A DNA stretch of 64,000 bases from an uncultured Gilliamella sp. (GCA_946480175.1 CAMLIK010000002.1:24304-88303); one strand, 5' to 3'. Shown: positions 48,967 to 58,964, counted from the first letter of the stretch. Numbers and translations are program-made. Notes: generated from the letters alone by a model not told the origin.

Positions 48967-48988
48967 CAATGTGATGAAAGTCACAAAA
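48967..48988. promoter_or_regulatory. CRP site between dhuI and ogl
   Basis: TGTGATGAAAGTCACA is a perfect TGTGA-N6-TCACA palindrome. It lies about 85 bases before ogl, next to the KdgR-like box, and suggests catabolite control. Confidence 0.8.
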
Positions 48989-49070
48989 TTGTCTTGGTTT
49001 TTATATTACTATATTTAATAAATTAACATCTTTTAAACATTTAATAATATTTATATGCAGGGAGTTTTAT

Positions 49071-50243
49071 ATGGCTAAGGGAAATATCGTAAAGCTATCT
49101 TATTCATCATTTACTGATGAAGATTCAAAAAATGAAATTATTCGGTTAACGCCAGAAGGTATTTTATGTCATCGTAATTATTTTTATCAAAAATGTTTTA
49201 CTAATGATGGTCAAAAGCTACTTTTTGCTGGTGAATTTGATACTAATCGCAACTATTATTTACTCGATATTGAAAAACAAACAGCAAAACAACTTACTGA
49301 AGGACCCGGTGATAATACTTTTGGTGGTTTTTTATCACCAGATGATAAATTTTTGTACTACGTTAAAAATGAACGCAACTTACAACAAGTTAATCTTGAA
49401 ACGTTAGATGAAAAAAATGTTTATACTGTTCCTGATGACTGGGTTGGTTATGGAACATGGGTTGCTAATAGTGATTGTAACGAAATTGTTGGTATCGAGA
49501 TTGATAAAAAAGATTGGACGCCACTTACTGATTGGACAATATTTAAAGCATTTTATGATAAAAACCCGCACTGTCGTTTAATCAAAATTGATATTGAAAC
49601 CGGCGTAGCTAAAACGGTTATTGATCAAAATGTATGGTTAGGTCACCCAATCTTTAGACCTTTTGATGATAATACTATCGCTTTTTGTCATGAAGGACCT
49701 CATGATTTAGTTGATGCCAGAATTTGGTTAGTCGATCGTGATGGTAAAAATGAGCGTAAAGCGCATGATAACTTACCTGGTGAAAGTTGTACTCATGAAT
49801 TTTGGGTACCAGATGGTTCAGGATTAGCTTATGTATCTTATATGAAAGGTCAACAAGAACGTTATATTCGCCTTTATAATCCAGTAACTAATGAAGATAA
49901 AGAGATCATGGAAATGCCAGCGTGCTCTCACTTAATGAGTAATTTTGATGGTACGCTCTATATTGGTGATGGGACAGGAAGCCCGGTTGACGTTATTGAT
50001 ACTAGTGGTTATAAAATAGAGAATGATCCATGGCTTTATATTTTAGCACCTAAGACCAAAACAGCGCATAAGCTGGTTAAGCATAATAGTACTTGGCGAG
50101 TTTTAGATGGTGATCGTCAAGTTACTCATCCTCATCCATCGTTTTCACCTGATAATAAATACGTTTTATACTCATGTGATGCACAAGATGAACCCGCACT
50201 TTATTTAACTAAAGTGCCAGCTAACATATTAGAAGAAATGTGA
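49071..50243 (+). CDS. ogl: Oligogalacturonate lyase (PL22)
   Basis: Ogl is the cytoplasmic lyase that splits unsaturated and saturated digalacturonates into monomers. The 390-residue product has no signal peptide and shows the seven-bladed beta-propeller pattern of PL22. It includes GPGDNTFGGFLSPDDKFLYY, an Mn-binding His set in FCHEGPHDLVDARIWLVDRD and GESCTHEFWVPDGSGLAYVS, and THPHPSFSPDNKYVLYSCD near the C-terminus. An AGGGAG ribosome site precedes the ATG. It is the first gene of ogl-kduD-kdgF-kdgR. Confidence 0.95.
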   Translation: MAKGNIVKLSYSSFTDEDSKNEIIRLTPEGILCHRNYFYQKCFTNDGQKLLFAGEFDTNRNYYLLDIEKQTAKQLTEGPGDNTFGGFLSPDDKFLYYVKNERNLQQVNLETLDEKNVYTVPDDWVGYGTWVANSDCNEIVGIEIDKKDWTPLTDWTIFKAFYDKNPHCRLIKIDIETGVAKTVIDQNVWLGHPIFRPFDDNTIAFCHEGPHDLVDARIWLVDRDGKNERKAHDNLPGESCTHEFWVPDGSGLAYVSYMKGQQERYIRLYNPVTNEDKEIMEMPACSHLMSNFDGTLYIGDGTGSPVDVIDTSGYKIENDPWLYILAPKTKTAHKLVKHNSTWRVLDGDRQVTHPHPSFSPDNKYVLYSCDAQDEPALYLTKVPANILEEM

Positions 50244-50286
50244 TAGACCCGTTTTGTCTATCATAACTAGAACGGAGAATATAATT

Positions 50287-51087
50287 ATGTCGATTTTAAA
50301 TAAATTTTCACTCAACAATAAAATAGCGCTGGTAACCGGCGCTTCTTATGGCATCGGCTTTGAAATAGCAAAATCGTTAGCTGGTGCAGGAGCGAAAATC
50401 GTATTTAATGATGTTGTGCCTGAAAATTTACAAAAAGGACTTGATGCTTATAAAGTCGCTGGCATTGATGCTCATGGCTATTTATTTGATATTACAGATG
50501 AAGCTACTGTTGAAAAATCCATTGCCCAAATTGAAAAAGAACATGGTGTAATTGATATTTTAGTTAACAATGCGGGTATTATTCAACGTAAATCAATGTT
50601 GGAGACCAGTGCTGCAGATTATCGAAAAATTATTGATATCGACCTTACAGGTCAATTTATTATGGCAAAAGCGGTGCTTCCTTCAATGCTCAAAAAAGGT
50701 AGCGGTAAAATTATTAACATTTGTTCAATGATGAGTGAGCTTGGTCGTGAAACTGTTGTTGGATACGCATCAGCTAAAGGCGGCTTAAAAATGTTAACCA
50801 AAAATATCTGTTCAGAATTTGGTCATGCCAATATTCAATGTAACGGTATTGGCCCAGGTTATATTGCCACACCGCAAACTGCCCCATTACGTGAAAAACA
50901 AGCAGATGGTTCTCGTCATCCATTTGATCAGTTCATTATTGCTAAAACACCGGCAGGACGTTGGGGTACACCTGATGATTTAGCGGGCGCAGCAGTATTT
51001 TTAGCATCGGAAGCTTCAAATTTTGTTAATGGCCATATTCTTTATGTTGATGGTGGTATTTTGGCTTATATTGGTAAACAACCTTAA
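50287..51087 (+). CDS. kduD: 2-dehydro-3-deoxy-D-gluconate 5-dehydrogenase KduD
   Basis: KduD reduces 2,5-diketo-3-deoxygluconate to 2-keto-3-deoxygluconate (KDG). The ATG at 50287 follows CGGAG and gives 266 residues; an upstream ATG at 50254 lacks support. It is a classical short-chain dehydrogenase: cofactor motif VTGASYGIGFEIAKSLAGAG, NNAG in LVNNAGIIQRKS, and catalytic Ser with YxxxK in YASAKGGLKM. The product would feed KDG kinase and aldolase, which are not in the window. Confidence 0.93.
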   Translation: MSILNKFSLNNKIALVTGASYGIGFEIAKSLAGAGAKIVFNDVVPENLQKGLDAYKVAGIDAHGYLFDITDEATVEKSIAQIEKEHGVIDILVNNAGIIQRKSMLETSAADYRKIIDIDLTGQFIMAKAVLPSMLKKGSGKIINICSMMSELGRETVVGYASAKGGLKMLTKNICSEFGHANIQCNGIGPGYIATPQTAPLREKQADGSRHPFDQFIIAKTPAGRWGTPDDLAGAAVFLASEASNFVNGHILYVDGGILAYIGKQP

Positions 51088-51118
51088 TAAAATAAGATTA
51101 AAAATTATATGATTTAAG

Positions 51119-51151
51119 AGATAATAAAATAAAGGGATTTTTTTATTATCT
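51119..51151 (+). terminator. AT-only hairpin between kduD and kdgF
   Basis: An eleven-base inverted repeat (AGATAATAAAA / TTTTATTATCT) is followed by TATTTTAT. It might attenuate or partly terminate transcription before kdgF, or protect the kduD message end. Confidence 0.4.
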
Positions 51152-51177
51152 TATTTTATAAATTTAGGAGTGATGTC

Positions 51178-51498
51178 ATGTTCTGTTTTAATTCAGATAT
51201 TGAATTAATTGATTTAGGGAATGGAGTTAAACGTAAAGTTTTAGCTCATGATGGTAATATGATGGCGGTTGAAGTTCATTTTGAAACTGGTGCTATTGGT
51301 ACAAAGCATCATCATCCACATGAACAACTTACTTATGTTTTATCTGGTGAATTTGAATTTACTATCGGTGACGAGACTAAAATTGTTCGCGCTGGTGATA
51401 CATTATATAAAAAACCTAATATTGAACATGGTTGTGTTTGTAAACAAGCTGGCGTTTTGCTTGATATGTTTACTCCGCAACGATTAGATTTTTTATAA
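51178..51498 (+). CDS. kdgF: Pectin-degradation cupin KdgF
   Basis: KdgF speeds conversion of cyclic 4,5-unsaturated galacturonate to the linear ketone. The 106-residue product is a single cupin with the metal-binding pattern GTKHHHPHEQLTYVLSGEFE and a later His in NIEHGC. A TAGGAG ribosome site precedes the ATG. It is sandwiched between kduD and kdgR, and its product would be the substrate of the DhuI-like isomerase. Confidence 0.93.
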   Translation: MFCFNSDIELIDLGNGVKRKVLAHDGNMMAVEVHFETGAIGTKHHHPHEQLTYVLSGEFEFTIGDETKIVRAGDTLYKKPNIEHGCVCKQAGVLLDMFTPQRLDFL

Positions 51499-51609
51499 AA
51501 TAGCTAGTTCATTATTAATTATGATATACTTTCGATAGTTTTTATTTGTTCTAAGTGATCATTTAATAATAGAATAATGACTATTTTTTAGTAAGGAGAT
51601 GCGCTAATC

Positions 51610-52404
51610 ATGAATGATAGCTCACCAGAATCTGTCGCTTCGGTTTTAAAGGTTTTCGGAATTTTAGAAGCTTTATCTGAATCTAAAGACATTGCTATAT
51701 CAGAATTATCCCAAAAAGTAATGATGCCCAAAAGCACTGCCTATCGTTTTTTACAAACCATGAAATCATTAGGTTATGTCAATCAAGAAGAAGATTCAGA
51801 TAAATATTCTCTTAATTTAAAATTGCTTGATTTGGGCAACCGTGTGCTTTATCACCAAAATTTCTTAGCTATTGCTGATTTAGAAATGAGAAAGCTAAGA
51901 GATAAAACGAAAGAAACGATCCATTTAGCCGTTCGTGAAGGTGACCAAATTATCTATATTAATAAAGTGGCATCGGAACAGTATAGTCTTTGCTTAACCT
52001 CTAAAATCGGTAATCAAGCGACGGTACACGCGAGTGGATTAGGTAAGGTTTTATTGGCTTGGTTAGATGATGAAAGTCAAAAAAGCTTAGTAAACGGCAT
52101 TAATTTTGTTCGATACACACCTAAAACCATTACCAGTAAAGAAGCTTTTTTTGCTGAACTTGATGAAGTTAAACGTTTAGGTTATGGCAAAGATGATGAA
52201 GAATCAGAACTTGGTTTGCGTTGTTTTGCGGTACCAATTTATAATCGTTTAGGTAACATTATTGCAGCCTTAAGCTTATCAACCTCTATCTTTAGATGTA
52301 GTACAGCGGAAGATGAAGCTAAACTTGTGAGTGAAATTAGCCAAGCAGCCGCCAAAATATCTGAATTAATTGGTTATAATAATCATTCAAAATCATCAGA
52401 TTAA
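51610..52404 (+). CDS. kdgR: Pectin-degradation repressor KdgR (IclR family)
   Basis: KdgR represses pectin catabolism until KDG binds. The 264-residue product has an N-terminal winged helix-turn-helix (SVLKVFGILEALSESKDIAI, PKSTAYRFLQTMKSLGYVNQ). The IclR effector-binding domain follows (VHASGLGKVLLAWLDDESQK, GYGKDDEESELGLRCFAVPI). AAGGAGAT precedes the start. It lies 111 bases after kdgF, so it may have its own promoter. KdgR-like boxes occur upstream of togT, the porin and dhuI/ogl. Confidence 0.93.
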   Translation: MNDSSPESVASVLKVFGILEALSESKDIAISELSQKVMMPKSTAYRFLQTMKSLGYVNQEEDSDKYSLNLKLLDLGNRVLYHQNFLAIADLEMRKLRDKTKETIHLAVREGDQIIYINKVASEQYSLCLTSKIGNQATVHASGLGKVLLAWLDDESQKSLVNGINFVRYTPKTITSKEAFFAELDEVKRLGYGKDDEESELGLRCFAVPIYNRLGNIIAALSLSTSIFRCSTAEDEAKLVSEISQAAAKISELIGYNNHSKSSD

Positions 52405-52410
52405 AGGTTA

Positions 52411-53517
52411 TTATTGATAAATAACCCCTAAGCTTACTGCTTGGTTTGCTCCAGTTACTTCTGGAATGTTGGATGGAATATTATTCATTCTACAATAAGC
52501 AAGCCAAGCAAAAGCAATCGCTTCCATATCATCACTGTTCACCCCTTTAACATCAGTCGTTAAAACTTGCCATTTGGGTAATAATACTGATAAGCGTTCC
52601 ATAATGAGTGGGTTTTTTGCGCCACCTCCACAGACTAACAATTGACATGGTAAATGCATTTTTATTGATAATTTATTAATCTCATGGGCAATTGTGGTAG
52701 CAGTAAATTCAACCAATGTTGCTTGAATATCTTCGGCACTTAAAGCAAAGTCAGTTAATTTTTGAGTTAACCAAGTTAAATTAAATAGTTCCCTACCGGT
52801 GCTTTTGGGCGCTGGTAGCTGGAAATAATCTTCATTACATAACGTACTTAATAAGGTTTGATTTACATTTCCTGACTTGGCCCATAAACCATCTTTATCG
52901 TAATTTTTTGCTAGATTTTTATTTATCCAACCATCAAGTAAAACATTACCAGGCCCTGTGTCATAACCAATCACCGGTTGATCAGGAATTAACACTGAAA
53001 TATTACTGATTCCGCCAATATTTAAAACAACACAGTTAATTGCTGGATTTAAAAATATTGCTTTATGAAAAGCGGGTACTAATGGTGCACCTTGACCTCC
53101 ATAAGCCATATCTTTACGACGAAAGTCGGCAATGGTTGTAATGCCTGTTTGAGCTGCAATAATATTGGCATCGCCAATTTGCATAGTAAAAGGATTATCA
53201 CCATTGGGTGAATGATAAATGGTTTGCCCATGGCAACCAATAGCGTTAATTTGTTTTTTATCAATATGATTTTGCTTTATAAACTGATTGATGCTTTTTG
53301 CATAAAGCATACCAAGTTGATGATCAAGCTCACCCAAATCTTGTAATGTAGTTTGTTTACTATTACAAAGCATTAATAATTGGGTTTTAATTTCGGTTGG
53401 CATTGGATAACAATCACTAGCAATTGAGGTAATGATTCCATCAGTGATATCAACTAATGCAATATCAACACCATCCATACTGGTACCTGACATTACGCCT
53501 ATATATAAATTTTGCAT
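52411..53517 (-). CDS. anmK: Anhydro-N-acetylmuramic acid kinase AnmK
   Basis: AnmK phosphorylates and opens 1,6-anhydro-MurNAc during peptidoglycan recycling. The ATG at 53517 follows AAGGAT and gives 368 residues starting MQNLYIGVMSGTSMDGVDIA, the family signature. Further blocks are CHGQTIYHSP, TIADFRRKDMAYGGQGAPLV, PAFHKAIF and GYDTGPGNVLLDGWI. The open frame extends upstream into tsaC without homology. It starts four bases past the tsaC stop. Confidence 0.95.
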   Translation of the reverse strand: MQNLYIGVMSGTSMDGVDIALVDITDGIITSIASDCYPMPTEIKTQLLMLCNSKQTTLQDLGELDHQLGMLYAKSINQFIKQNHIDKKQINAIGCHGQTIYHSPNGDNPFTMQIGDANIIAAQTGITTIADFRRKDMAYGGQGAPLVPAFHKAIFLNPAINCVVLNIGGISNISVLIPDQPVIGYDTGPGNVLLDGWINKNLAKNYDKDGLWAKSGNVNQTLLSTLCNEDYFQLPAPKSTGRELFNLTWLTQKLTDFALSAEDIQATLVEFTATTIAHEINKLSIKMHLPCQLLVCGGGAKNPLIMERLSVLLPKWQVLTTDVKGVNSDDMEAIAFAWLAYCRMNNIPSNIPEVTGANQAVSLGVIYQ

Positions 53518-53521
53518 AATA

Positions 53522-54085
53522 TTATCCTTGCCGAATGATTGTACCAGTTTGGACATCGCGAATGATTGATGGTTGTAAGCGCTTTCCAGTTTTACCATCT
53601 AAAATTGGAAAACTCTTACCAAATTGGTTAGCTACTTCGATTGCTGTTTTACAAGATGGATGACCAGAAAGGTTTGCACTGGTCGAAACTAATGGTTTAC
53701 CAAATAAGTCACAAAGTTGACATACTAAGGGATGATCGGTAACTCTAACGGCAATCGAATGATGTTTTCCGCTCAAAAAATATGGGGTGTTAACATTTTT
53801 GGGAAAAACCCATGTGTTGGGTCCTGGCCAACTGTTAAAAGCCATTTGTATTTGTTCTTTCGTAATTACCGATCGATCAATATAAGGGATTAATTGTTGA
53901 TAATGACTGGCAATTAAAATTAAGCCTTTATCAACTGAACGTTGTTTTAGCTTTAATAGTTTATACACAGCTGATTCATTGTCAGGATCACAACCTAAAC
54001 CAAAAACGGCTTCAGTTGGATAAGCAACGACTTCACCTTTTTTTAATAATTGATTGATTTCTAATTGAGTTAATAAGTTTGCCAT
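53522..54085 (-). CDS. tsaC: L-threonylcarbamoyladenylate synthase TsaC
   Basis: TsaC (YrdC/Sua5 family) makes the activated precursor for t6A37 in tRNA. The 187-residue product contains [50 protein letters not shown] and [17 protein letters not shown]. The ATG at 54085 is used; a TTG one codon upstream is unlikely. Another t6A protein, TsaE, is encoded on the opposite strand at 54609-55100. Confidence 0.95.
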   Translation of the reverse strand: MANLLTQLEINQLLKKGEVVAYPTEAVFGLGCDPDNESAVYKLLKLKQRSVDKGLILIASHYQQLIPYIDRSVITKEQIQMAFNSWPGPNTWVFPKNVNTPYFLSGKHHSIAVRVTDHPLVCQLCDLFGKPLVSTSANLSGHPSCKTAIEVANQFGKSFPILDGKTGKRLQPSIIRDVQTGTIIRQG

Positions 54086-54201
54086 CAAATTTGTCTGTTC
54101 ACCAACTATTGTTAAAAATTATATTAAACTGAGGTCGGCCTATTTGCAAATTGACGATGATGAAAATGGTAATAGGTATTGGTTTGAGATAATCCGCCAA
54201 A

Positions 54202-54483
54202 TTACTCCCAATTCATTTGAGGAAAATAGTTAACGGTTAAATCAACAACCTGTCGCATATTAATAATCTTGACTCGTGAATCGATTAGTTCGCCTAAACC
54301 ACGAGCGTTAATATCATTATCAAGCACATAACAATTTTGCGAATTTTGCAAAATCGCATTTAATATAGGGTTATTTTGGCAGGCTATAATTACGCCATTT
54401 TGCCAAAATAGCACTGCGTCTTGTGCTGAAATAAGCTTTGGATCGATTGTTGATTGATTAGCTGTTGCGATGGTATGTAACAT
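54202..54483 (-). CDS. tusB: tRNA 2-thiouridine relay protein TusB
   Basis: TusB is part of the TusBCD complex that relays sulphur for 2-thiolation of wobble uridine. The 93-residue product starts MLHTIATANQST and has DAVLFWQNGVIIACQNN, matching the DsrH/TusB fold and length (E. coli 95). The partner genes tusC and tusD, normally adjacent, are not here. The call rests on general similarity. Confidence 0.75.
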   Translation of the reverse strand: MLHTIATANQSTIDPKLISAQDAVLFWQNGVIIACQNNPILNAILQNSQNCYVLDNDINARGLGELIDSRVKIINMRQVVDLTVNYFPQMNWE

Positions 54484-54608
54484 TTTTCCCTTTTTACCCT
54501 TAAATTAACCCTCAAAAACACCGTTCCTCAACTTTTTTTGACAAAAATTCAAGTTAATCTTAGTTGGTACATCTTTAATGGTTATTAGTATATAATAAGG
54601 ACTATTTA

Positions 54609-55100
54609 TTGAGCAAAGAATTCATTATGAAACCAATTATTTTAGCCAATGAACAAGAGACAATTTTGTTTGGTAAACAATTGGCAACACAGTGTTTAAA
54701 TTATTTGTCAAATCATGATAATGCAATAGTCATTTATTTGATAGGTGATCTTGGTGCGGGTAAAACCACGTTTAGTCGTGGTTTTTTGCAACAATTAGGC
54801 CATGTTGGCAATGTTAAAAGTCCAACTTATACTTTAGTTGAACCTTATCAATTTGATACATTTTCCGTTTATCATTTTGATTTATATCGCCTTGGTTATC
54901 CAGAAGAGTTAGAATTTATGGGAATTCGTGAATATTTTTCTTCGAAATCAATTTGTTTGATTGAGTGGCCTATGCAGGCTAAAGGTATTTTGCCCACTGC
55001 CGATATTGAAATTCATTTGGCTTATTTAGCGCTTGAACGTACTGTTTGTGTGCAAGTAAATAGTGAAAAAGGGCAAGCTATTATTAACCAATTACAATAA
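54609..55100 (+). CDS. tsaE: tRNA t6A biosynthesis ATPase TsaE
   Basis: TsaE is the ATPase that drives the TsaBD complex in t6A formation. Its Walker A is [18 protein letters not shown], with [13 protein letters not shown] and [20 protein letters not shown] next. The TTG at 54609 has AAGGA at ideal distance and gives 163 residues. The ATG at 54627 aligns better with the family N-terminus but has a weak ribosome site; either is possible. It begins the conserved run tsaE-amiB-mutL-miaA-hfq-hflXKC. Confidence 0.93.
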   Translation: MSKEFIMKPIILANEQETILFGKQLATQCLNYLSNHDNAIVIYLIGDLGAGKTTFSRGFLQQLGHVGNVKSPTYTLVEPYQFDTFSVYHFDLYRLGYPEELEFMGIREYFSSKSICLIEWPMQAKGILPTADIEIHLAYLALERTVCVQVNSEKGQAIINQLQ

Positions 55101-55118
55101 AAAATTAGCAGAAAAACT

Positions 55119-55886
55119 ATGAAGAAAATACTTACTTTTTTTATATTATTAATGCTATGTAACTCAGTTTATGCATCGAAAGTTGTCATTGCCGTTGATG
55201 CCGGCCATGGCGGTAAGGATTCGGGTGCAGTTGGTAAAACTAAGTTATATGAAAAGAATGTCACTATTTCAATAGCGAAAAAGTTAACTAATTTATTAAA
55301 TAAAGATCCTAATTTTAAGGGAGTATTAACTCGTAGTACGGACAATTTTATTTCTGTTCATCAGCGCTCAGATATTGCTCGTAAAAATAAAGCAAACTTA
55401 CTAATTTCTATCCATGCTGATGCCGCACCTAATCGTAGTGCGTCCGGCGCATCAGTTTGGGTATTATCAACTAAGCGAGCCGATACAGAATTGGGTCGCT
55501 GGTTGGAACAAGATGAAAAGCAATCGCAATTATTAGGTGGTGCGGGTGATGCATTAAGTGATGATCATGATCAGAATTTGAGTCAGGCGGTTTTAGATTT
55601 ACAATTTTCTTATTCTCAGCGAGTTGGTTATGAATTAGCAACTCAGGTATTAAAAGAGATGAAAGGAGTTATTAAATTGCATAAGAATAGACCTGAACAT
55701 GCAAGTTTGGGTGTATTGCGCTCACCTGATATTCCTTCGATATTAATCGAAGTTGGATTTATTACTAATGAAACTGAAGAAAGTTTGTTAGCAAGTAATG
55801 CCCATCAAGATAAAATTGCTAAATTGATTTATCAAGGTATAAAAAATTATGTCAGACAGAATCCTAAATTTGGGGAGCATCATTAA
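55119..55886 (+). CDS. amiB: N-acetylmuramoyl-L-alanine amidase, short AmiB
   Basis: This is the second amidase_3 enzyme of the window, at the amiB position. The 255-residue product has a signal peptide (to about 19) and then directly the catalytic domain: [29 protein letters not shown], the helical insert around [20 protein letters not shown] and the Zn/Glu region [13 protein letters not shown]. Both the AMIN domain and the LysM repeats of E. coli AmiB (445 aa) are missing. The ATG follows directly on the signal, so the lack of the AMIN domain is real and not a start error. The stop overlaps mutL. Confidence 0.92.
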   Translation: MKKILTFFILLMLCNSVYASKVVIAVDAGHGGKDSGAVGKTKLYEKNVTISIAKKLTNLLNKDPNFKGVLTRSTDNFISVHQRSDIARKNKANLLISIHADAAPNRSASGASVWVLSTKRADTELGRWLEQDEKQSQLLGGAGDALSDDHDQNLSQAVLDLQFSYSQRVGYELATQVLKEMKGVIKLHKNRPEHASLGVLRSPDIPSILIEVGFITNETEESLLASNAHQDKIAKLIYQGIKNYVRQNPKFGEHH

Positions 55887-57745
55887 TGGCAATTCATATT
55901 CTATCACCTCAATTAGCTAACCAAATCGCTGCTGGCGAAGTGGTAGAACGGCCGGTTTCGGTGATCAAAGAGTTAGTTGAAAACAGTCTTGATGCTGGTA
56001 GTTCTCAAATTGATATTGATGTTGAACAAGGTGGTAGTAAATTAATCCGTATTCGCGATAATGGTAGTGGTATTGCTAAAGCTGAATTAGCATTAGCTTT
56101 AGCTCGCCATGCAACGAGCAAAATTAATACATTGGATGATTTAGATAGCATAATGAGCTTAGGTTTCCGTGGTGAAGCGCTAGCAAGTATTAGCTCTGTT
56201 GCTCGGTTAACGCTAACTTCTCGTACTGCCGATCAATCTGAAGCATGGCAAGTTTATGCTGAAGGTCGAGATATGAAACCAACGATTAAGCCAGCCGCGC
56301 ACCCAGTTGGAACGACCGTTGAAGTTCTTGATCTATTTTATAACACACCAGCTAGACGTCGCTTCCTCAAGACCGATAAAACAGAGTTTATGCATATTGA
56401 GGAGTTTGTTCGGCGTATTGCCCTTGCTCGCCCTGACGTCACTTTTAATTTGCAGCATAATGGCAAACTCGTCAAACAGTATCGCCAATCCCCACTTGAA
56501 AAACGGGTTGAATTAGTTTGTGGTCGTGCATTTGTTCAAAAAGCGATAAAATTAGATTGGCAGCATAATGATTTGCTAATCAAAGGGTGGGTTAGTAGTA
56601 GTGAAGTGAGTGAACTACAATATTTTTATGTTAATGGTCGAGTGATAAAAGATAAATTAATTAATCATGCTTTACGTCAAGCTTATAGCAGCCGAACCAA
56701 TGAACAACAGAGTTATGTGGTTTTTTTGCAGATTGATCCTAAACAAGTTGATGTAAATGTTCATCCTGCTAAGCATGAAGTGCGTTTTCATGAAGCAAGA
56801 TTAGTTCATGACTTTGTATATCAAGCCATTGTAATGGCTCTTGAATCTAGCCAACAACTTGCGGATGAAGAAAAAACGGTAATGATTCCTAATCGACAAG
56901 CTGCTGGTGAGAATATTTTTAATCAAAAAAAACACGCTGAGCATAAAATTTATTCACCAACTAGCGAATTACCTAAAAAACCAATTAACCATGTTAAAGA
57001 AAATGCACTTTATGGCAAGTTGGTTGATACAAAGCTAAGAGATTCAATCGAAAAAACGTTTTTAAAATCACTTGAATTAGCTGATGATGATAGTTTGATA
57101 ACTGCGCCACAACAGGCGGTTATTGAGGGGTTGTTTCCTAAACGAAGTGTACCATTGCAAACACTGCATCAGCAAGTTGATAGTTCGTCATTAGTACAAT
57201 TTGGTCGAGTATTAACGGTTATTCAACCTGATATAGCTTTACTTGAGAAGACTGAAAATAATCAACAACAGTTTATTTTGATGAAGTTGTCGGTTGCTCA
57301 ACAAAAAGTGAATGCCATTAAATTATTATCTCATGAGTCTGAAAAATTACTTATTCCTTTAACAATTTTAGTTAACAAGAAAGAACAAAAAGCATTAAAT
57401 GATTATCAAGAGCAATTGAAGTTTTTAGGTTTTGATTTTTATATTGATAAAGCCAAACTACATTTGCATAATGTACCGAAAATGTTACGAACCACAAATT
57501 GGCAAAAATTATTACCCATGTTAATTGCGTTGCTTTTATCATCAGGCAAAGATGTACTTGACCCGACACAAATCGCAACCTGGTTAGTTGAAAATGGTGA
57601 CGATAATTATGCTGAAAATTGGAGTATAGCCAAAACTATCGAGTTATTAGCGCAATTGGATCAGATAGATAATAATTTATTACAGCAAGATATTTTTTTA
57701 TATCCGATTGATCTTAAATCGTTTTCACAATCAATTTTATCATGA
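55886..57745 (+). CDS. mutL: DNA mismatch repair protein MutL
   Basis: MutL couples MutS mismatch recognition to MutH and UvrD. The 619-residue product has the GHKL ATPase motifs [20 protein letters not shown] and SLDAG, DNGSGI, and [20 protein letters not shown], then [21 protein letters not shown] variable linker (about 340-430) separates a C-terminal dimerisation domain. It overlaps amiB (TAATG) and miaA (ATGA), giving a tightly coupled operon. Length is like that of E. coli (615). Confidence 0.97.
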   Translation: MAIHILSPQLANQIAAGEVVERPVSVIKELVENSLDAGSSQIDIDVEQGGSKLIRIRDNGSGIAKAELALALARHATSKINTLDDLDSIMSLGFRGEALASISSVARLTLTSRTADQSEAWQVYAEGRDMKPTIKPAAHPVGTTVEVLDLFYNTPARRRFLKTDKTEFMHIEEFVRRIALARPDVTFNLQHNGKLVKQYRQSPLEKRVELVCGRAFVQKAIKLDWQHNDLLIKGWVSSSEVSELQYFYVNGRVIKDKLINHALRQAYSSRTNEQQSYVVFLQIDPKQVDVNVHPAKHEVRFHEARLVHDFVYQAIVMALESSQQLADEEKTVMIPNRQAAGENIFNQKKHAEHKIYSPTSELPKKPINHVKENALYGKLVDTKLRDSIEKTFLKSLELADDDSLITAPQQAVIEGLFPKRSVPLQTLHQQVDSSSLVQFGRVLTVIQPDIALLEKTENNQQQFILMKLSVAQQKVNAIKLLSHESEKLLIPLTILVNKKEQKALNDYQEQLKFLGFDFYIDKAKLHLHNVPKMLRTTNWQKLLPMLIALLLSSGKDVLDPTQIATWLVENGDDNYAENWSIAKTIELLAQLDQIDNNLLQQDIFLYPIDLKSFSQSILS

Positions 57746-58653
57746 ATAAACCAAAAGTTATTTCGTTAATGGGGCCAACGGCATCGGGTAAAACCGCTTT
57801 TGCGATGGCCCTTTATGACAAATATCCAATTGATATTATCAGTGTTGATTCAGCACTTATTTATCGAGGTATGGATATTGGCAGTGCTAAGCCAACGAAA
57901 GAAGAACAACTGAAATACCCACATAAACTTATTGATATTTGTGATCCAGCGGAAAGTTATTCTGCTGCCAATTTTCGGCATGATGCCATTGTTGAAATAG
58001 AAAAATCATTAAGTAATGGTCGAACACCATTATTAGTTGGCGGAACAATGTTATATTTTAAAGCATTAATTGAGGGACTTTCGCCTTTGCCTGCTGCCAA
58101 TAGTGATATTCGCCAACAAATCGAGGAAAAAGCCAATAAATTAGGTTGGCCAGCAATTCATGAAGAGTTAAAAAAGGTTGATCCAGTGTCAGCTGAGCGA
58201 ATCCACCCTAATGATCCACAACGTCTTAATCGAGCATTAGAGGTTTATCTTATTTCTGGTAAAAGTTTAACCGAATTAACACAAGAAAGTGGTGAAGCAT
58301 TACCTTATGATATTATGCAATTAGCCATCATGCCGGAAGATCGAGCCGAATTACATCACCGCATTGAGCAACGTTTTTTACAAATGTTAGATCAAGGTTT
58401 TGAAGATGAAGTAAAAAAACTTATGCAGCGCGCCGATCTTCATTTGAATCTACCTTCAATGCGTTGTGTCGGGTATCGACAAATGTGGGAGTATCTAAAT
58501 GGCGATAGTAGTTATGATGAAATGGTTTTTAAAGGAATTTGTGCAACTCGCCAATTAGCAAAACGGCAAATTACTTGGCTTAGAGGTTGGAAACAATCGA
58601 TAACTTGGATAAATAATGATAATATGGAATCAGTTTTTGATCAGATTTTATAA
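57742..58653 (+). CDS. miaA: tRNA dimethylallyltransferase MiaA
   Basis: MiaA adds the isopentenyl group to A37 of tRNAs reading UNN codons, the substrate for MiaB. The 303-residue product has the P-loop [55 protein letters not shown] and [11 protein letters not shown]. It overlaps mutL by four bases. A 311-base gap follows before hfq, where no further gene is visible. Confidence 0.97.
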   Translation: MNKPKVISLMGPTASGKTAFAMALYDKYPIDIISVDSALIYRGMDIGSAKPTKEEQLKYPHKLIDICDPAESYSAANFRHDAIVEIEKSLSNGRTPLLVGGTMLYFKALIEGLSPLPAANSDIRQQIEEKANKLGWPAIHEELKKVDPVSAERIHPNDPQRLNRALEVYLISGKSLTELTQESGEALPYDIMQLAIMPEDRAELHHRIEQRFLQMLDQGFEDEVKKLMQRADLHLNLPSMRCVGYRQMWEYLNGDSSYDEMVFKGICATRQLAKRQITWLRGWKQSITWINNDNMESVFDQIL

Positions 58654-58885
58654 GTTATAAATTGTAGTAATAGCTTTTGATATTTTTTCTATTGGTTATA
58701 ATAATAGACTAAAGTTTTTCATTCCTAAAATAACTTTCAGCTTATTTTAATGCTTAAGGTTGCTTGTTTGTATAAATTTCGTTAAATTATTAAATTTTTA
58801 GTTATTTGTGCATAAATTGCCGTTGATTAGTTTAAGAGCTGGGTTTTTTATGTTATTTTGATAAGCACTACATAAGTATTTTATG

Positions 58886-58918
58886 TTGCAATCAGCTAAA
58901 TTATTATGATGATTGCAA
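58886..58918. promoter_or_regulatory. Inverted repeat upstream of hfq
   Basis: TTGCAATCA and TGATTGCAA form a perfect nine-base inverted repeat with a 15-base loop, 46 bases before the hfq start. It could be a 5'-leader hairpin or an operator. Hfq is known to regulate its own message in E. coli, but nothing here proves that link. The rest of the 311-base gap (58654-58964) is AT-rich with no clear promoter. Confidence 0.4.
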
Positions 58919-58964
58919 ATTTATTTTATCTTTATATTTTTATTTCATCTTAAAGGATAAACTC

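Noticed and set aside
52406-52426. Short hairpin at the kdgR/anmK convergence
   Set aside because: A seven-base stem overlaps the anmK coding end and lacks a T run, so it is not called as a terminator.
54538-54596. TTGACA at 54538 and TATAAT at 54591 considered as a sigma-70 promoter for tsaE
   Set aside because: The hexamers are about 47 bases apart, so they cannot form one promoter, and neither has a good partner at 16-18 bases.
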